NCBI RefSeq assembly: GCF_024357955.1
Contig: NZ_JANEYT010000005.1
Coordinates: 62,001 to 126,000, forward strand
Source: Photobacterium pectinilyticum
GTDB taxonomy: Bacteria > Pseudomonadota > Gammaproteobacteria > Enterobacterales > Vibrionaceae
DNA: 64,000 bases
Reading direction: 5' to 3'
The notes beneath the pieces are model-generated. The model made no database searches. It saw only the letters and a list, made by a program, of their open reading frames with translations, and was not told the origin of the DNA. A program made the position numbers and the translations under genes. Positions 1-10,743 of the stretch are shown here, piece by piece. Position 1 is the first letter of the stretch, and the number at the start of each line of letters is the position of its first letter.

Positions 1-674
1 TTGACTGGGCGCTGGGAGTAAGTGTTTTTCAGCACCGCCAGCTGGATCCAGCCACGCAGAACCTCTTCGTCACCGGTAAGGGTAACGGATTGGAGCTGGT
101 TATTGCTGTAGTTGGACAAGTCCTGCCACAGATTCTGCCAGTTCGCGGCTTTCTGGTCATTGTTCAGGTACTGATCCAGTGCGGTACGCGAACGGGCTGC
201 GTTGAGCGGCTGGTTGGTCTGACGGAAAAGCTCAGCCCGCAGCATGTGGTAGCGCAGGTACTGGCTGTCGGCCAGGGTCCACCATGGCTGGAAGTTCAGT
301 GAATCAAGGGCGGCCTTAGGCTGGCCTTGCTGATAGCCCAGGGTCGCCCGTGCTAACTGCCATTCTGCCATCTGCAGCGGATCCATGTTCATCCGGCCTA
401 GGCGGGTGGCAAGTTGGTTGGCTTGGCTCCACTGGCCTTCCTTGATTAGCGCTTTGAGCGCCAGGATATTCCAGTTGATGCTCTCGGCACCTTCACTTGA
501 CTCGGCTTTGATCAGATAATTGGCTGCACTATCAGTAGCGGCAGCTGTAATATCGGTGGCCACGACAGGCTGGTTAGAGGTACTACAGCTTGCCAAAAGC
601 ACGGCAAGGGCTACAGGGGCTAACAGTCGTGATACACTTTTACGCTTATGGGTAAAATTGAGCATTGAATTCAT
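1..674 (-). CDS. lpoA: LpoA, outer-membrane lipoprotein activator of PBP1A (5' part, runs off the window)
   Basis: LpoA spans the periplasm from the outer membrane and activates the peptidoglycan synthase PBP1A. Only about the first 224 residues are inside the window; the 3' end lies beyond position 1. The reading frame opens at an ATG at 674, with a second ATG three codons later. It has a lysine/arginine-rich N-terminus, a hydrophobic stretch and a lipobox ending in LASC, so lipoprotein processing is expected at that cysteine. The remainder is helical TPR-like sequence typical of the LpoA N-domain. It is divergent from rsmI, the same arrangement as in E. coli and vibrios. Identity rests on motif, context and residue pattern. 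Confidence 0.88.
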   Translation of the reverse strand, partial: MNSMLNFTHKRKSVSRLLAPVALAVLLASCSTSNQPVVATDITAAATDSAANYLIKAESSEGAESINWNILALKALIKEGQWSQANQLATRLGRMNMDPLQMAEWQLARATLGYQQGQPKAALDSLNFQPWWTLADSQYLRYHMLRAELFRQTNQPLNAARSRTALDQYLNNDQKAANWQNLWQDLSNYSNNQLQSVTLTGDEEVLRGWIQLAVLKNTYSQRPV

Positions 675-726
675 TCAACTGTGACAAATTACTCTCTATA
701 TTAATTGCAGATGAGATCTTAGACAA

Positions 727-1587
727 ATGAGTGAGACCAATTCATGCATGGTAGATGTCGCAACTTTGTACATCGTACCTACTCCAATCGGTAATTTGGC
801 GGACATTACGCAGCGTGCATTGGACGTATTGGCAAATGTCGATTTGATTGCCGCCGAGGATACGCGACATACATCGCGCCTTCTGACCCATTTTTCGATC
901 TCGACCCGCACCTTTGCGCTTCACGATCACAATGAACAGCAAAAAGCTGATTATCTGATCGAAAAACTTCAGGCCGGTACCAGTATCGCACTTGTGTCCG
1001 ATGCCGGTACGCCGCTGATCAGTGATCCAGGATACCATCTTGTCAATCGTTGTCGTCAGGCGGGTGTTAAAGTTGTCCCGCTGCCGGGGCCTTGTGCGGT
1101 TATTACTGCGCTTAGCGGTGCAGGCTTGCCGTCTGATCGTTTCAGCTTCGAAGGCTTCCTACCACCCAAGAGCAAGGGGCGTCGTGACCGTTTCCAGGAG
1201 CTGGCCGATGACGAGCGTACGATGATTTTCTATGAGTCACCGCACCGTATCACGGATTCTCTGGCTGATATGTTGGCCGTACTGGGTCCTGAGCGTCAGG
1301 TGGTCTTGGCTCGTGAGTTGACCAAAACCTTCGAGACAATTCACGGCGCACCGCTGGGTGAGTTGATCGACTGGCTTGGTGAAGACAGCAACCGTACCCG
1401 CGGTGAGATGGTCTTGCTGGTTGCGGGCCACCGTGCCGAGAAAGAAGATCTGCCGGCTGATGCCCTGCGTACACTGGGTCTGCTGGTTAAAGAGCTGCCA
1501 TTGAAAAAGGCTGCGGCCCTTACGGCAGAAATCCACGGAGTGAAGAAGAACGCGCTGTATAAGTGGGGATTGGAAAACCTCGACTAA
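727..1587 (+). CDS. rsmI: 16S rRNA (cytidine1402-2'-O)-methyltransferase RsmI
   Basis: RsmI adds the 2'-O-methyl group to C1402 in the decoding centre of 16S rRNA, using S-adenosylmethionine. The 286 aa length equals that of the E. coli enzyme. The tetrapyrrole-methylase fold is visible: [11 protein letters not shown] near the N-terminus, AAEDTRHT, the [12 protein letters not shown] loop, and the C-terminal [20 protein letters not shown]. The start at 727 is the first ATG; a second ATG at 748 would also keep the whole domain. It is divergent from lpoA across 52 bp that must hold both promoters. A weak inverted repeat (1587-1601) followed by a T-rich stretch may terminate it. The partner enzyme for the same nucleotide, RsmH, is encoded about 760 bp downstream. 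Confidence 0.95.
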   Translation: MSETNSCMVDVATLYIVPTPIGNLADITQRALDVLANVDLIAAEDTRHTSRLLTHFSISTRTFALHDHNEQQKADYLIEKLQAGTSIALVSDAGTPLISDPGYHLVNRCRQAGVKVVPLPGPCAVITALSGAGLPSDRFSFEGFLPPKSKGRRDRFQELADDERTMIFYESPHRITDSLADMLAVLGPERQVVLARELTKTFETIHGAPLGELIDWLGEDSNRTRGEMVLLVAGHRAEKEDLPADALRTLGLLVKELPLKKAAALTAEIHGVKKNALYKWGLENLD

Positions 1588-1667
1588 TGGCCTATAGCCA
1601 TCTTGTTGTTATTTCAACCGCCTCTGGATTTTGTAGGATTTTTCACTGGTAACTGTGAGCCAAGTCC

Positions 1668-1675
1668 TATACAAT
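1668..1675 (+). promoter_or_regulatory. Putative -10 element of the rnpB promoter
   Basis: TATACAAT lies about 10 bp before the expected 5' end of RNase P RNA. I do not see a good -35 hexamer at standard spacing, so only the -10 is proposed. Confidence 0.45.
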
Positions 1676-1681
1676 CGCCTG

Positions 1682-2074
<393 letters not shown>

Positions 2075-2079
2075 TTAGT

Positions 2080-2133
2080 ACAAAAGGTGATGTGAGGTCT
2101 CTTGCGAGGCTTTGCATCACCTTTTGTCGTTTT
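2080..2133 (+). terminator. rnpB intrinsic terminator
   Basis: A 12-bp perfect stem, CAAAAGGTGATG (2081-2092) with CATCACCTTTTG (2115-2126), follows rnpB directly and is followed by a short T-rich stretch (TCGTTTT). Confidence 0.85.
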
Positions 2134-2180
2134 AGCCCCGCAATAAATATCAAGTGATTGTTAGAATTGCGGCCCTCGGC

Positions 2181-2210
2181 TTGACATCTTTTTTATCAAA
2201 TACGTACACT
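2181..2210 (+). promoter_or_regulatory. dcw-cluster promoter (Pmra-like) with a single MraZ-box-like TGGGA
   Basis: TTGACA (2181-2186) and TACACT (2205-2210) are 18 bp apart, a good sigma70 promoter 139 bp before rsmH. Directly downstream, GTGGGAAATT (2216-2225) resembles one MraZ box. The tandem TGGGA repeats usual in gammaproteobacterial mra promoters are not seen. A hairpin (2298-2318, nine pairs including one G-U, three-base loop) lies in the leader without a T-run. Confidence 0.65.
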
Positions 2211-2348
2211 TTGCAGTGGGAAATTGCAGAAAATGCTTTTAAAACATTGTTTTAATAGCCTAAGTTTATGAATTTCCACTGTTACTGGATTTTATGCCAG
2301 TTCGTTGATAACGGACTGTACGGTTTCACAAGAGCTGAATAAATACTT

Positions 2349-3296
2349 ATGTCTGAACAGTTTGAGCACGTCTCGGTTTTACTTCATGAATCTGTTGATG
2401 GTTTGGCCATCAAACCAGATGGTATCTACATCGATGGGACATTTGGCCGTGGTGGACACAGTCGATTGATCCTTTCCCAGCTAGGTGAAAACGGGCGCCT
2501 TTACAGTATTGACCGTGATCCTCAGGCGATTGCCGAAGCCCAGAAAATTAATGATCCTCGGTTTAATATTATCCATGGCCCGTTTTCTGGCATGGAGCAA
2601 TATATGGAAGAGCGTGACTTGATCGGCCGCGTGGATGGCGTGCTGCTGGATTTAGGTGTGTCTTCCCCGCAGTTGGACGATGCTGAACGCGGCTTTAGTT
2701 TTATGCGTGATGGGCCGCTTGATATGCGTATGGACCCGACATCAGGGATCTCGGCAGCGGATTGGCTGGCTGAAGCAGAAGCTGATGATATAGCCTGGGT
2801 ACTGAAAGAGTTCGGGGAAGAGCGTTTTGCCAAGCGTATCGCCCGCGGCATTGTGGCATACCGAGAAGATCCGGAAAACGAGCCGTTGACCCGTACCACC
2901 CAGTTGGCGAAGCTGATTGCCAATGTTTCGCCGTTCAAGGATAAACACAAGCACCCTGCAACGCGCAGCTTCCAGGCGATCCGTATTTATATCAACAGTG
3001 AGCTAGAAGAAATCGAGACAGCGTTGAAAGGTGCGGTCAATATTCTGGCAACCGGCGGTCGTTTGTCAGTGATCAGCTTCCATTCGCTGGAAGATCGGAT
3101 GGTGAAGCGTTTTATCCGCAAGCAGAGTAAAGGGCCGGAAGTACCAGCTGGCTTACCGTTGACCGAAGAGCAAATCAAGGCACTGGGTAGTGCAGATCTC
3201 AAGCAGGTAAGTAAAGCGATTAAACCGTCACAAAACGAAGTGAGCGGTAATACTCGCTCTCGTAGTTCAGTGCTGCGCTTGGCCGAACGCCTATGA
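2349..3296 (+). CDS. rsmH: 16S rRNA (cytosine1402-N4)-methyltransferase RsmH
   Basis: RsmH (MraW) methylates N4 of C1402 in 16S rRNA and is the first gene of the dcw cluster here. At 315 aa it is close to the E. coli length of 313. The SAM-binding motif GTFGRGGHS is near residue 30. Also visible are [16 protein letters not shown], the DMRMD block, and the C-terminal [13 protein letters not shown]. The ATG at 2349 aligns with the expected N-terminus. It overlaps ftsL by 4 nt, indicating translational coupling. In many relatives mraZ precedes it; here the upstream 215 bp hold only a promoter and leader. Confidence 0.97.
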   Translation: MSEQFEHVSVLLHESVDGLAIKPDGIYIDGTFGRGGHSRLILSQLGENGRLYSIDRDPQAIAEAQKINDPRFNIIHGPFSGMEQYMEERDLIGRVDGVLLDLGVSSPQLDDAERGFSFMRDGPLDMRMDPTSGISAADWLAEAEADDIAWVLKEFGEERFAKRIARGIVAYREDPENEPLTRTTQLAKLIANVSPFKDKHKHPATRSFQAIRIYINSELEEIETALKGAVNILATGGRLSVISFHSLEDRMVKRFIRKQSKGPEVPAGLPLTEEQIKALGSADLKQVSKAIKPSQNEVSGNTRSRSSVLRLAERL

Positions 3297-3613
3297 AGCA
3301 ACAACCGGAACCTACAGATAACCTGGCCCAGATAGTAGGCCGGGATCTGTTATCTGTCGGTCGTATTCCGATGATATTGTTGGTTCTGGTGTTGGTTTCT
3401 GCATTGGGAGTGGTTTTGATCACCCATCACTCCCGTCAAATGATTGCCCAGCAGGAGCAGTTGCTGATCGAGCGGGATCAGCTCGATATCGAGTGGCGTA
3501 ATCAGATCCTTGAAGAGAGCTCACTGGCCGAGCATAGCCGTATTGAACGTTTAGCCGAACAGGATATGGACATGCAACGTCCATCACGTGATAGCGAAGT
3601 TATTGTCAAATAA
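3293..3613 (+). CDS. ftsL: Cell division protein FtsL
   Basis: FtsL is a small bitopic protein of the FtsQLB complex that signals to FtsWI at the septum. The 106 aa show the expected plan: a cytoplasmic tail of about 30 residues, one transmembrane helix ([17 protein letters not shown]), then a periplasmic coiled coil rich in E, Q, L and R. Sequence conservation in this family is low, so identification rests mainly on topology, length and position between rsmH and ftsI. It overlaps rsmH by 4 nt and shares one base (TAATG) with ftsI. Confidence 0.93.
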   Translation: MKQQPEPTDNLAQIVGRDLLSVGRIPMILLVLVLVSALGVVLITHHSRQMIAQQEQLLIERDQLDIEWRNQILEESSLAEHSRIERLAEQDMDMQRPSRDSEVIVK

Positions 3614-5391
3614 TGAAGAAAACAAAACCTATCAAGCGTTCTGATAAGCAGAATCAACGTCGACAAAAAGCGCCACCGGCATTTATCCCGTGGCGCTTTG
3701 GTGTTATTTGCGCATGTATATTCTTGGCGTTGGTGGCCCTTGTGGGTCGCTCGGCCTATATTCAGGTCCTCGAGCCTGGCAAGTTGATCCAGGAAGGGGA
3801 TCTGCGCTCACTTAGGGTCAAGGCTCTGCCTTCTGCCCGCGGCATTATCTCCGATCGCAATGGCGAGCAACTGGCTGTCAGTGTGCCGGTTCAGGCTGTA
3901 TGGGCTGATCCGGTGCAGATTTTTAAACGTAATGGCTTGGCCCAGCCCGAGCGCTGGTATGCCCTTGCCGATGTCTTGGGGATTGATCGTCAAGGGTTGA
4001 TGACCCGCATTGAGAAAAACAGCAAGCGTCGTTTTATCTACTTGCAACGCCAGGTGAGCCCGGCCATGGCTGCTTATGTCAGTAAGCTCAAGCTACCCGG
4101 TGTTGGCCTGAAAGATGAATCCCGCCGTTTCTACCCTGCCGGCGAGGTCAGCGCGCATCTCGTTGGTGTTACCGGTATTGATAGCCACGGCCTCGAAGGG
4201 GTCGAGCGAACCTATGATGGTTGGCTGACCGGAGAGCCGGGACGCCGTACCGTGCGCAAAGACCGTTATGGCCGTGTCGTTGAGAATATTTCCCTTAAAA
4301 AGCGTGAGCCGGGCAAGTCACTTAGCCTGAGTATCGATCAGCGACTTCAAGCTGTTGCTTATCGTGCGGTGAAACAAGCGGTCGCCGATTATCAGGCAAC
4401 ATCCGCATCGGTGGTGATGGTTGATGTACGAACCGGTGAAATAATGGCGATGGTTAACGCGCCTTCTTATAACCCGAATAACCGCGATCAGTTGCAAAGC
4501 TTTAGGATGCGTAACCGGGTCATTACCGATGCCATGGAACCGGGGTCGACCATCAAGCCATTTGTAGTCTTGGCTGCGATGGAAAATGGTGTTGCGGATG
4601 AAAATACCGTTATCGATACCGGCAACGGGCTGATGCAAATTGGTGGTAGCCGAGTGCGAGATGTTTCGCGGGTTGGCAAAGCCAATCTCGCCAAAATTCT
4701 GCAAAAGTCCAGTAATATCGGGGTGAGCAAGCTTTCGTTGGCGATGCCGGTCGATGCGGTGCTGGGGATGTACAGCAGCGTGGGGATGGGGGACGCCTCG
4801 GGGATCAACCTGATCGGCGAGGCACAAGGTTTTTTCCCCAACCGCCGTCGGTGGTCTGATTTTGAACGGGCTACTCTCTCCTTCGGCTACGGTATCTCGG
4901 TGACCCCAATCCAGTTAGTGCGCGCTTACGCCACTTTGGGTGCGATGGGCGTCAACCGACCGCTTTCTATCCTGAAGACCGAAGCGGTTGTGCCTGGGCG
5001 CCAGGTCGTGTCGGCCGAGAACACCCGTGAGCTACTCGATATGCTTGAACTGGTCACCCACAAAGGGGGCAGTGCCCACCGTGCAGCGGTACCGGGATAC
5101 CGGGTCGGCGCAAAAACAGGTACGGCGAAAAAAGCGGTTGCAGGTGGCTACAGTGATGAATATGTTGCGATGACCGCTGGACTGGCGCCGATCAGTAACC
5201 CAAGGTTGGCGATGGTCGTGGTGGTCAACGAACCCCAGGGTGATGCTTACTACGGTGGTGCCATTGCTGCGCCGATTTTCTCCGAAGTGATGGAGAGTGC
5301 ATTGCAGATTTTGAATATCCCGCCGGATGCGGGAACGCTTGAAGATTTAAACGTTGTGAACCACAGAGGCAATACCCATGCCGGAACCTAA
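3613..5391 (+). CDS. ftsI: Septal peptidoglycan transpeptidase FtsI (PBP3)
   Basis: FtsI cross-links septal peptidoglycan together with the glycosyltransferase FtsW and is the target of several beta-lactams. At 592 aa it is near the E. coli length of 588. It has a short basic cytoplasmic tail, a membrane anchor at about residues 28-45, a PBP dimerisation/pedestal domain, and a transpeptidase domain with the three class B motifs: S312-T-I-K315 (catalytic serine), S366-S-N368, and K501-T-G-T504. It is coupled to ftsL by a one-base overlap and overlaps murE by 14 nt. All active-site residues are intact. Confidence 0.97.
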   Translation: MKKTKPIKRSDKQNQRRQKAPPAFIPWRFGVICACIFLALVALVGRSAYIQVLEPGKLIQEGDLRSLRVKALPSARGIISDRNGEQLAVSVPVQAVWADPVQIFKRNGLAQPERWYALADVLGIDRQGLMTRIEKNSKRRFIYLQRQVSPAMAAYVSKLKLPGVGLKDESRRFYPAGEVSAHLVGVTGIDSHGLEGVERTYDGWLTGEPGRRTVRKDRYGRVVENISLKKREPGKSLSLSIDQRLQAVAYRAVKQAVADYQATSASVVMVDVRTGEIMAMVNAPSYNPNNRDQLQSFRMRNRVITDAMEPGSTIKPFVVLAAMENGVADENTVIDTGNGLMQIGGSRVRDVSRVGKANLAKILQKSSNIGVSKLSLAMPVDAVLGMYSSVGMGDASGINLIGEAQGFFPNRRRWSDFERATLSFGYGISVTPIQLVRAYATLGAMGVNRPLSILKTEAVVPGRQVVSAENTRELLDMLELVTHKGGSAHRAAVPGYRVGAKTGTAKKAVAGGYSDEYVAMTAGLAPISNPRLAMVVVVNEPQGDAYYGGAIAAPIFSEVMESALQILNIPPDAGTLEDLNVVNHRGNTHAGT

Positions 5392-6889
5392 AGTATTACA
5401 CGCCGTTGGTGAGCTATTATCGCCATGGCTGGAGGGCCTTTGCCTACCTGAATCAGTGGCCGCGGTCTCCATTTCGGGGATGACCCTCGATAGCCGGCAG
5501 ATCAAGCCAGGTGAGATGTTTGTCGCCGTTAAGGGCCACAGTGTTGATGGCCGACGGTTTATTGCTAAGGCGCAACAGGCCGGAGCGGCATTGGTGTTGG
5601 CACAAGCCGATACCGAGCAGCCGTATATCGAACAAAGCACTGAAGGTGCAGTGATTTATCTTCCTCTTCTTGGAGAGTTGCTCTCGGCCATTGCCAAGCG
5701 TTTTTATGGGGCTCCTGATGAGCAAATCGAGGTTGTTGCCGTTACGGGCACCAATGGCAAAACCACCATCAGCCAGTTGCTGGCGCAATGGGCGATGTTG
5801 TTGGGTCAGCCGGCTGGCGTGATGGGAACAACGGGTAATGGCCTGTTAGATCAGATCCAACCTGCGACCAACACCACCGGAAGTGCACTTGAAATCCCTT
5901 GTGTATTACAGCAGATGGCGACTCAGGGAGCTCGCTTTGCGGCAATGGAAGTGTCTTCTCATGGTTTGGTACAGGGGCGAGTAAAAGCGCTAGCATTCAA
6001 AGCCAGTATCTTTACCAACCTAAGCCGTGATCATCTTGATTATCACGGTGATATGGCCAGCTATGCCGAGGCCAAGAAAACCTTGTTTACCGAGCACCAG
6101 TGTGGTGTGGCGGTGATTAACGCTGATGATGTGGTTGGTCGTGAATGGCTGGCCGATCTACCGCATGCGGTTGCTGTCGCCATGGAGCTGAAGCACCTAG
6201 CTGGCCATACCGGCAAGCAGCTTTGGCTGGAGTCGGTTGAGTACAGCGCCCAAGGTGTGAGCGTGGCCTTTGATTCAAGCTGGGGAGTCGGGCAATTTAC
6301 CGCGCCGCTAGTCGGGGCGTTTAATGTCACTAACTTACTACTGTCACTGGCAACGCTGCTGGCGACAGGTCATCAGATGTCAGCGTTGCTGGCTGTTGCA
6401 CCGCAATTGCAGGCCGTAACAGGGCGGATGGAAGTTTTTCAAAAGCCTGACAAACCTATGATGGTTGTTGATTATGCTCACACCCCCGATGCGCTGGAGA
6501 AAGCCTTGCAGGCTTTGCGCGTGCATTGCCACGGCCAACTTTGGTGTATTTTCGGCTGTGGTGGCGACCGCGACCGCGGCAAGCGCCCCTTGATGGCGCT
6601 GGCAGCGGAAAACTTGGCAGATAAGGTTATCCTGACCGATGACAACCCGCGCAGCGAGTCACCGTCGGCCATTATGGCGGATATGCTGGCTGGACTGGCA
6701 AAGCCGGAGCTGGCCCAAACGATTCACGATCGCCGTGAAGCGTGTCAGTGGGCACTTACCCAAGCGGGTACCGACGATATCGTGTTGGTGGCGGGTAAAG
6801 GCCACGAGGACTACCAAATTTTAGCAGGCCGCACCATTCATTACTCTGACCGCGAGACGGTCGCCGAACTGCTGGAGGCAAAGGTATGA
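5378..6889 (+). CDS. murE: UDP-MurNAc-L-Ala-D-Glu:meso-diaminopimelate ligase MurE
   Basis: MurE adds the third stem residue to the peptidoglycan precursor in the cytoplasm. At 503 aa it is of normal length. The Mur ligase ATP loop TGTNGKTT is at 123-130, followed by the central-domain EVSSHGL segment. The DNPR motif at 422-425 marks meso-diaminopimelate rather than lysine specificity, as expected for a Gram-negative wall. The start at 5378 lies inside the end of ftsI (14 nt overlap), and the stop overlaps the murF start by 4 nt. Confidence 0.97.
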   Translation: MPEPKVLHAVGELLSPWLEGLCLPESVAAVSISGMTLDSRQIKPGEMFVAVKGHSVDGRRFIAKAQQAGAALVLAQADTEQPYIEQSTEGAVIYLPLLGELLSAIAKRFYGAPDEQIEVVAVTGTNGKTTISQLLAQWAMLLGQPAGVMGTTGNGLLDQIQPATNTTGSALEIPCVLQQMATQGARFAAMEVSSHGLVQGRVKALAFKASIFTNLSRDHLDYHGDMASYAEAKKTLFTEHQCGVAVINADDVVGREWLADLPHAVAVAMELKHLAGHTGKQLWLESVEYSAQGVSVAFDSSWGVGQFTAPLVGAFNVTNLLLSLATLLATGHQMSALLAVAPQLQAVTGRMEVFQKPDKPMMVVDYAHTPDALEKALQALRVHCHGQLWCIFGCGGDRDRGKRPLMALAAENLADKVILTDDNPRSESPSAIMADMLAGLAKPELAQTIHDRREACQWALTQAGTDDIVLVAGKGHEDYQILAGRTIHYSDRETVAELLEAKV

Positions 6890-8274
6890 TCCCGGTACAA
6901 CTCTCTCAATTGGCTGATGTATTGGGTGGAAAACTGTTCGGTAATGACATCACTATTTCTGCGGTATCCACCGATACCCGCCAAATCGCGGATAATACCC
7001 TGTTTATTGCCCTGATTGGCGAACGCTTTGATGCCCATGACTTCTGCCACAACGCCAAAGAGCAGGGGGCTGCAGCTTTGTTGGTGAGTAAGCACTTACC
7101 GGTTAACCTACCTCAGCTGGTGGTTGATGATACCCATAAGGCACTTGGCCAACTGGGTGCGTGGCTTAAGGCTGAAATGGAACTGCATCATGGTTTGAAA
7201 ACGGTAGCACTGACTGGCAGCTGCGGGAAAACCACGGTGAAGGAAATGGCGGCTGCTATTTTGGCGCTCAAAGGCAAGGTGCTGGCAACAGGTGGTAACT
7301 TCAATAACGATATCGGTGTACCGCTGACCTTGCTTCGGCTTGAGCCTGAGCATGAGTTTGCGGTGATTGAGCTGGGCGCCAATCACCAAAAAGAAATCGC
7401 CTACACCACGAATTTGGTCAAGCCGCAGGTGGCGTTGATCAACAACCTGGCTGCCGCTCACCTCGAAGGGTTTGGCTCGCTGGACGGTGTGGCAAAAGCC
7501 AAGGGCGAAATATTCGAAGGTTTAGAAGAGCGAGGTAAAGAGGCCGTTGCCATTATCAACCTTGACTCTAATGCCCAGGATAAGTGGCACCAAATGCTGG
7601 AAAACCATCAGTTACAGACGTTTTCTGCTACTCAGCCTGAAGCAGATTTTCATGCGGTTGATATAAGTATTAACAGTATGGGCCGTGCTTGCTTTACAAT
7701 GCGCACCCCCACAGCAACATTTCCGGTTAGTTTGACACTGGCTGGTGGCCATAATGTTGCCAATGCCCTTGCTGCCGCAGCGTTGGCAATGGCGATGGGC
7801 GCAACCCCGGAGCAGGTACAAGCTGGTCTGGGCGGCGTGGCCAATGTGAAAGGCCGTGTTGATGTTACTGAACCGTGCCCTAATTTGAGGCTGGTGGATG
7901 ATACCTACAATGCCAGTGTCGCGTCGGTTAAGGCCGCTATCGACCTATTGGCTGGCTTTGAAGGGCAGCGTTGGTTCGTGTTGGGGGATATGGCCGAGCT
8001 GGGCGATGACAGTGTATCACTGCACCGAGAAGTGGCAGAGTATGCCCTTGAACGTCGCTTGGATAAGGTTATGACCTTTGGCAGTGCCAGCCAAATAGTC
8101 AGTACGCTGAACAACGGCCAACATTTTAACGATAAAACAGCACTGATCGAGACTTTGCAGCAGCAGCTTGATCCTTTGCTCAATGAAGATAACACCCAAG
8201 TGACAGTGCTGGCAAAAGGAGCGCGTAGCTCCCGCATGGAAGATGTGATTGTTGCACTGCAGGAATATAAATAA
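6886..8274 (+). CDS. murF: UDP-MurNAc-tripeptide:D-Ala-D-Ala ligase MurF
   Basis: MurF completes the pentapeptide by attaching D-Ala-D-Ala. The 462 aa protein has the ATP loop TGSCGKTT at 110-117, [22 protein letters not shown] and the C-terminal-domain entry VDDTYNA, all family features. Its dipeptide substrate must come from a ddl gene elsewhere, because ddlB is not in this cluster. It overlaps murE by 4 nt and mraY by one base. Confidence 0.96.
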   Translation: MIPVQLSQLADVLGGKLFGNDITISAVSTDTRQIADNTLFIALIGERFDAHDFCHNAKEQGAAALLVSKHLPVNLPQLVVDDTHKALGQLGAWLKAEMELHHGLKTVALTGSCGKTTVKEMAAAILALKGKVLATGGNFNNDIGVPLTLLRLEPEHEFAVIELGANHQKEIAYTTNLVKPQVALINNLAAAHLEGFGSLDGVAKAKGEIFEGLEERGKEAVAIINLDSNAQDKWHQMLENHQLQTFSATQPEADFHAVDISINSMGRACFTMRTPTATFPVSLTLAGGHNVANALAAAALAMAMGATPEQVQAGLGGVANVKGRVDVTEPCPNLRLVDDTYNASVASVKAAIDLLAGFEGQRWFVLGDMAELGDDSVSLHREVAEYALERRLDKVMTFGSASQIVSTLNNGQHFNDKTALIETLQQQLDPLLNEDNTQVTVLAKGARSSRMEDVIVALQEYK

Positions 8275-9356
8275 TGATTTACTGGTTAGCTGACTTACTG
8301 GAATCGACATTTCCATTTTTTCGCCTGTTTGAATACCTGACTTTCCGCGCCATTATCAGTATCTTGACGGCACTGATGATTTCGCTGTGGATGGGGCCTC
8401 GCCTGATCGCCCGCCTGCAGATGCTGCAGATCGGCCAGGTGGTCCGTCACGACGGCCCTGAGTCGCACTTTAGCAAACGTGGTACCCCAACGATGGGCGG
8501 GATCATGATCCTGGCAGCGATTGCGATTACCGTCTTACTGTGGGCTGATCTGAGCAACCCGTATGTCTGGGCGGTACTCACCGTCATGTTGGGCTACGGT
8601 GCGGTTGGCTTTGTCGATGATTACCGCAAGGTCGTTCGCAAGAACACCGATGGTCTGATCGCGCGCTGGAAGTATTTCTGGCAGTCGGTGATTGCGCTGG
8701 GCGTGGCCTTTGCTCTGTATATTCATGGTCAAGATACTGTTGCAACCCAGCTGGTGGTGCCATTCTTCAAGGATGTTATGCCGCAGCTTGGTTTGTTCTA
8801 CATCGTCTTTACCTATTTCGTGATTGTTGGTACCAGTAATGCGGTAAATCTGACCGATGGCCTTGATGGCTTGGCAATCATGCCGACCGTCATGGTTGCG
8901 GGTGGTATGGCCTTTATTGCTTGGGCTACCGGCAACGTTAATTTTGCTAACTACCTGCATATCCCATACCTGAAAGATGCCAGTGAATTGGTTGTCGTTT
9001 GTACCGCAATTGTCGGGGCTGGTTTGGGCTTTTTGTGGTTCAACACCTATCCGGCACAAGTCTTTATGGGCGATGTTGGTTCGCTTGCCTTAGGCGGTGC
9101 ACTGGGCACCATCGCCGTATTGGTTCGCCAGGAACTACTGCTGGTTGTGATGGGCGGTGTATTCGTGATGGAAACCGTATCGGTGATCCTGCAGGTTGGT
9201 TCATACAAGCTGCGTGGTCAGCGGATCTTCCGCATGGCACCGATCCACCACCACTATGAATTGAAAGGTTGGCCGGAGCCTCGTGTGATCGTGCGTTTCT
9301 GGATCATTACCCTGATGCTGGTACTGATCGCGCTGGCGACCCTGAAGGTACGATAA
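8274..9356 (+). CDS. mraY: Phospho-MurNAc-pentapeptide translocase MraY (lipid I synthase)
   Basis: MraY transfers phospho-MurNAc-pentapeptide to undecaprenyl phosphate in the inner membrane, forming lipid I. Its 360 aa equal the E. coli length and form about ten hydrophobic helices. Conserved catalytic loops are present: GTPTMGG near residue 70, the FVDDYRK aspartate pair near 115, the [12 protein letters not shown] segment near 190-201, the FMGDVGS motif near 265, and the [12 protein letters not shown] loop near 325. It shares one base with murF and is 1 nt from murD. Confidence 0.98.
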   Translation: MIYWLADLLESTFPFFRLFEYLTFRAIISILTALMISLWMGPRLIARLQMLQIGQVVRHDGPESHFSKRGTPTMGGIMILAAIAITVLLWADLSNPYVWAVLTVMLGYGAVGFVDDYRKVVRKNTDGLIARWKYFWQSVIALGVAFALYIHGQDTVATQLVVPFFKDVMPQLGLFYIVFTYFVIVGTSNAVNLTDGLDGLAIMPTVMVAGGMAFIAWATGNVNFANYLHIPYLKDASELVVVCTAIVGAGLGFLWFNTYPAQVFMGDVGSLALGGALGTIAVLVRQELLLVVMGGVFVMETVSVILQVGSYKLRGQRIFRMAPIHHHYELKGWPEPRVIVRFWIITLMLVLIALATLKVR

Positions 9357-9357
9357 A

Positions 9358-10743
9358 ATGAAAGGCTTGGAAGGTGTTAAACGGGTTGTGGTGATCGGGC
9401 TGGGTATGACCGGCCTGTCGGTGGTGAACCATTTGTTGAGGTCGACTCAGCCATTGGATATCAAGGTCATTGATACCCGCGAGCACCCTCCTGGCCGTGA
9501 GCAATTGCCCGAGTCAGTCGCGCTGTGCAGTGGCCAGTGGCAGATGGAGTGGCTGATGGCGGCCGATTTGATTGTCTCAAGCCCGGGGATCGCTTTGGCC
9601 ACCCCGCAGCTGCAGCAAGCGGCTACCGCCGGCATTGAGATTGTCGGTGATATCGAACTGTTTGCCCGTGCGGTCGACAAACCTGTGGTGGCGATCACTG
9701 GCTCCAATGGCAAGAGCACTGTCACTAGCTTGGTTGGCGAAATGGCCAAAGAAGCCGGTATTAACGTCGGTGTCGGCGGCAATATCGGTTTTGCCGCCTT
9801 GGATATGCTAGCGCAAGTTCATGACCTATATGTGCTTGAACTTTCTAGTTTCCAGCTCGAAACCACCTCTAACCTATCTCTTAAAGCTGCGGCATACCTG
9901 AATTTGTCCGAAGATCATATGGACCGCTACCCAGGTGGCTTGGCGCAGTACAGCGCCGCCAAGATGCGTATTTTTGATTATGCCGAATTGGCAGTGTTCA
10001 ACCGCGACGATCTGGCGACTCAGCCGGGTGCTGACAATCTAGTCTCTGAACAGAAAGCCTTCAACGGTGATCTGGTAAGCTTTGGCCTGAATGACGGTCA
10101 GACAAATCACACCGACCGCTATGGGTTGGTGATGCTTCAAGGTGAAGAATGGCTGGCCGTGGCTGGTGAGCCTATTATGCCAAGTAACGATATCGCCTTG
10201 GTAGGGCGCCACAATGTGGCCAACAGCCTTGCCGCATTGGCGTTGGCCGATGCCGTTGGTATCGAACGTGGTGCCGCCTGCCGAGCGCTACGCCGTTATA
10301 ATGGTCTGGCCCACCGCTGTCAGCTCGTTGCCGAGCAACATGGCGTGAAGTGGGTCAATGATTCCAAGGCGACAAATCTGGCCAGTACCCTGGCAGCTCT
10401 TAATGGTTTGCAGCTCAACGGCAAGCTTCACTTGTTGGTTGGTGGTGATGGCAAGGGGGCGGATTTTTCCGAGCTAGCGCCAGTCTTGGCAGCCTTAGAT
10501 ACCCAGTTGTATTGCTTTGGCCGTGATGGAAATCAGTTTGCCCCGCTAGTCTCCCAGCCTGTAGTGGTCGAGACGATGGAGCAAGCCATGTCACAGGCTG
10601 CGCAAACAGCCAGTGCTGGAGATATGATCTTGTTATCGCCGGCCTGTGCGAGCCTCGATCAATTTGCTAACTTTATGGTACGTGGTGATACGTTTGTCGA
10701 ATTGGCACTATCATTACAGCACCAAGTAGGCATGGAAAGCTGA
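9358..10743 (+). CDS. murD: UDP-MurNAc-L-Ala:D-glutamate ligase MurD
   Basis: MurD adds D-glutamate as the second stem residue. The 461 aa chain has an N-terminal Rossmann domain (VVIGLGMTG), the Mur ligase ATP loop TGSNGKST at about 114-121, [25 protein letters not shown] and the C-terminal [10 protein letters not shown]. All are diagnostic of MurD among the Mur ligases. It sits 1 nt after mraY and shares one base with ftsW, so it is part of the same transcript. Confidence 0.97.
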   Translation: MKGLEGVKRVVVIGLGMTGLSVVNHLLRSTQPLDIKVIDTREHPPGREQLPESVALCSGQWQMEWLMAADLIVSSPGIALATPQLQQAATAGIEIVGDIELFARAVDKPVVAITGSNGKSTVTSLVGEMAKEAGINVGVGGNIGFAALDMLAQVHDLYVLELSSFQLETTSNLSLKAAAYLNLSEDHMDRYPGGLAQYSAAKMRIFDYAELAVFNRDDLATQPGADNLVSEQKAFNGDLVSFGLNDGQTNHTDRYGLVMLQGEEWLAVAGEPIMPSNDIALVGRHNVANSLAALALADAVGIERGAACRALRRYNGLAHRCQLVAEQHGVKWVNDSKATNLASTLAALNGLQLNGKLHLLVGGDGKGADFSELAPVLAALDTQLYCFGRDGNQFAPLVSQPVVVETMEQAMSQAAQTASAGDMILLSPACASLDQFANFMVRGDTFVELALSLQHQVGMES

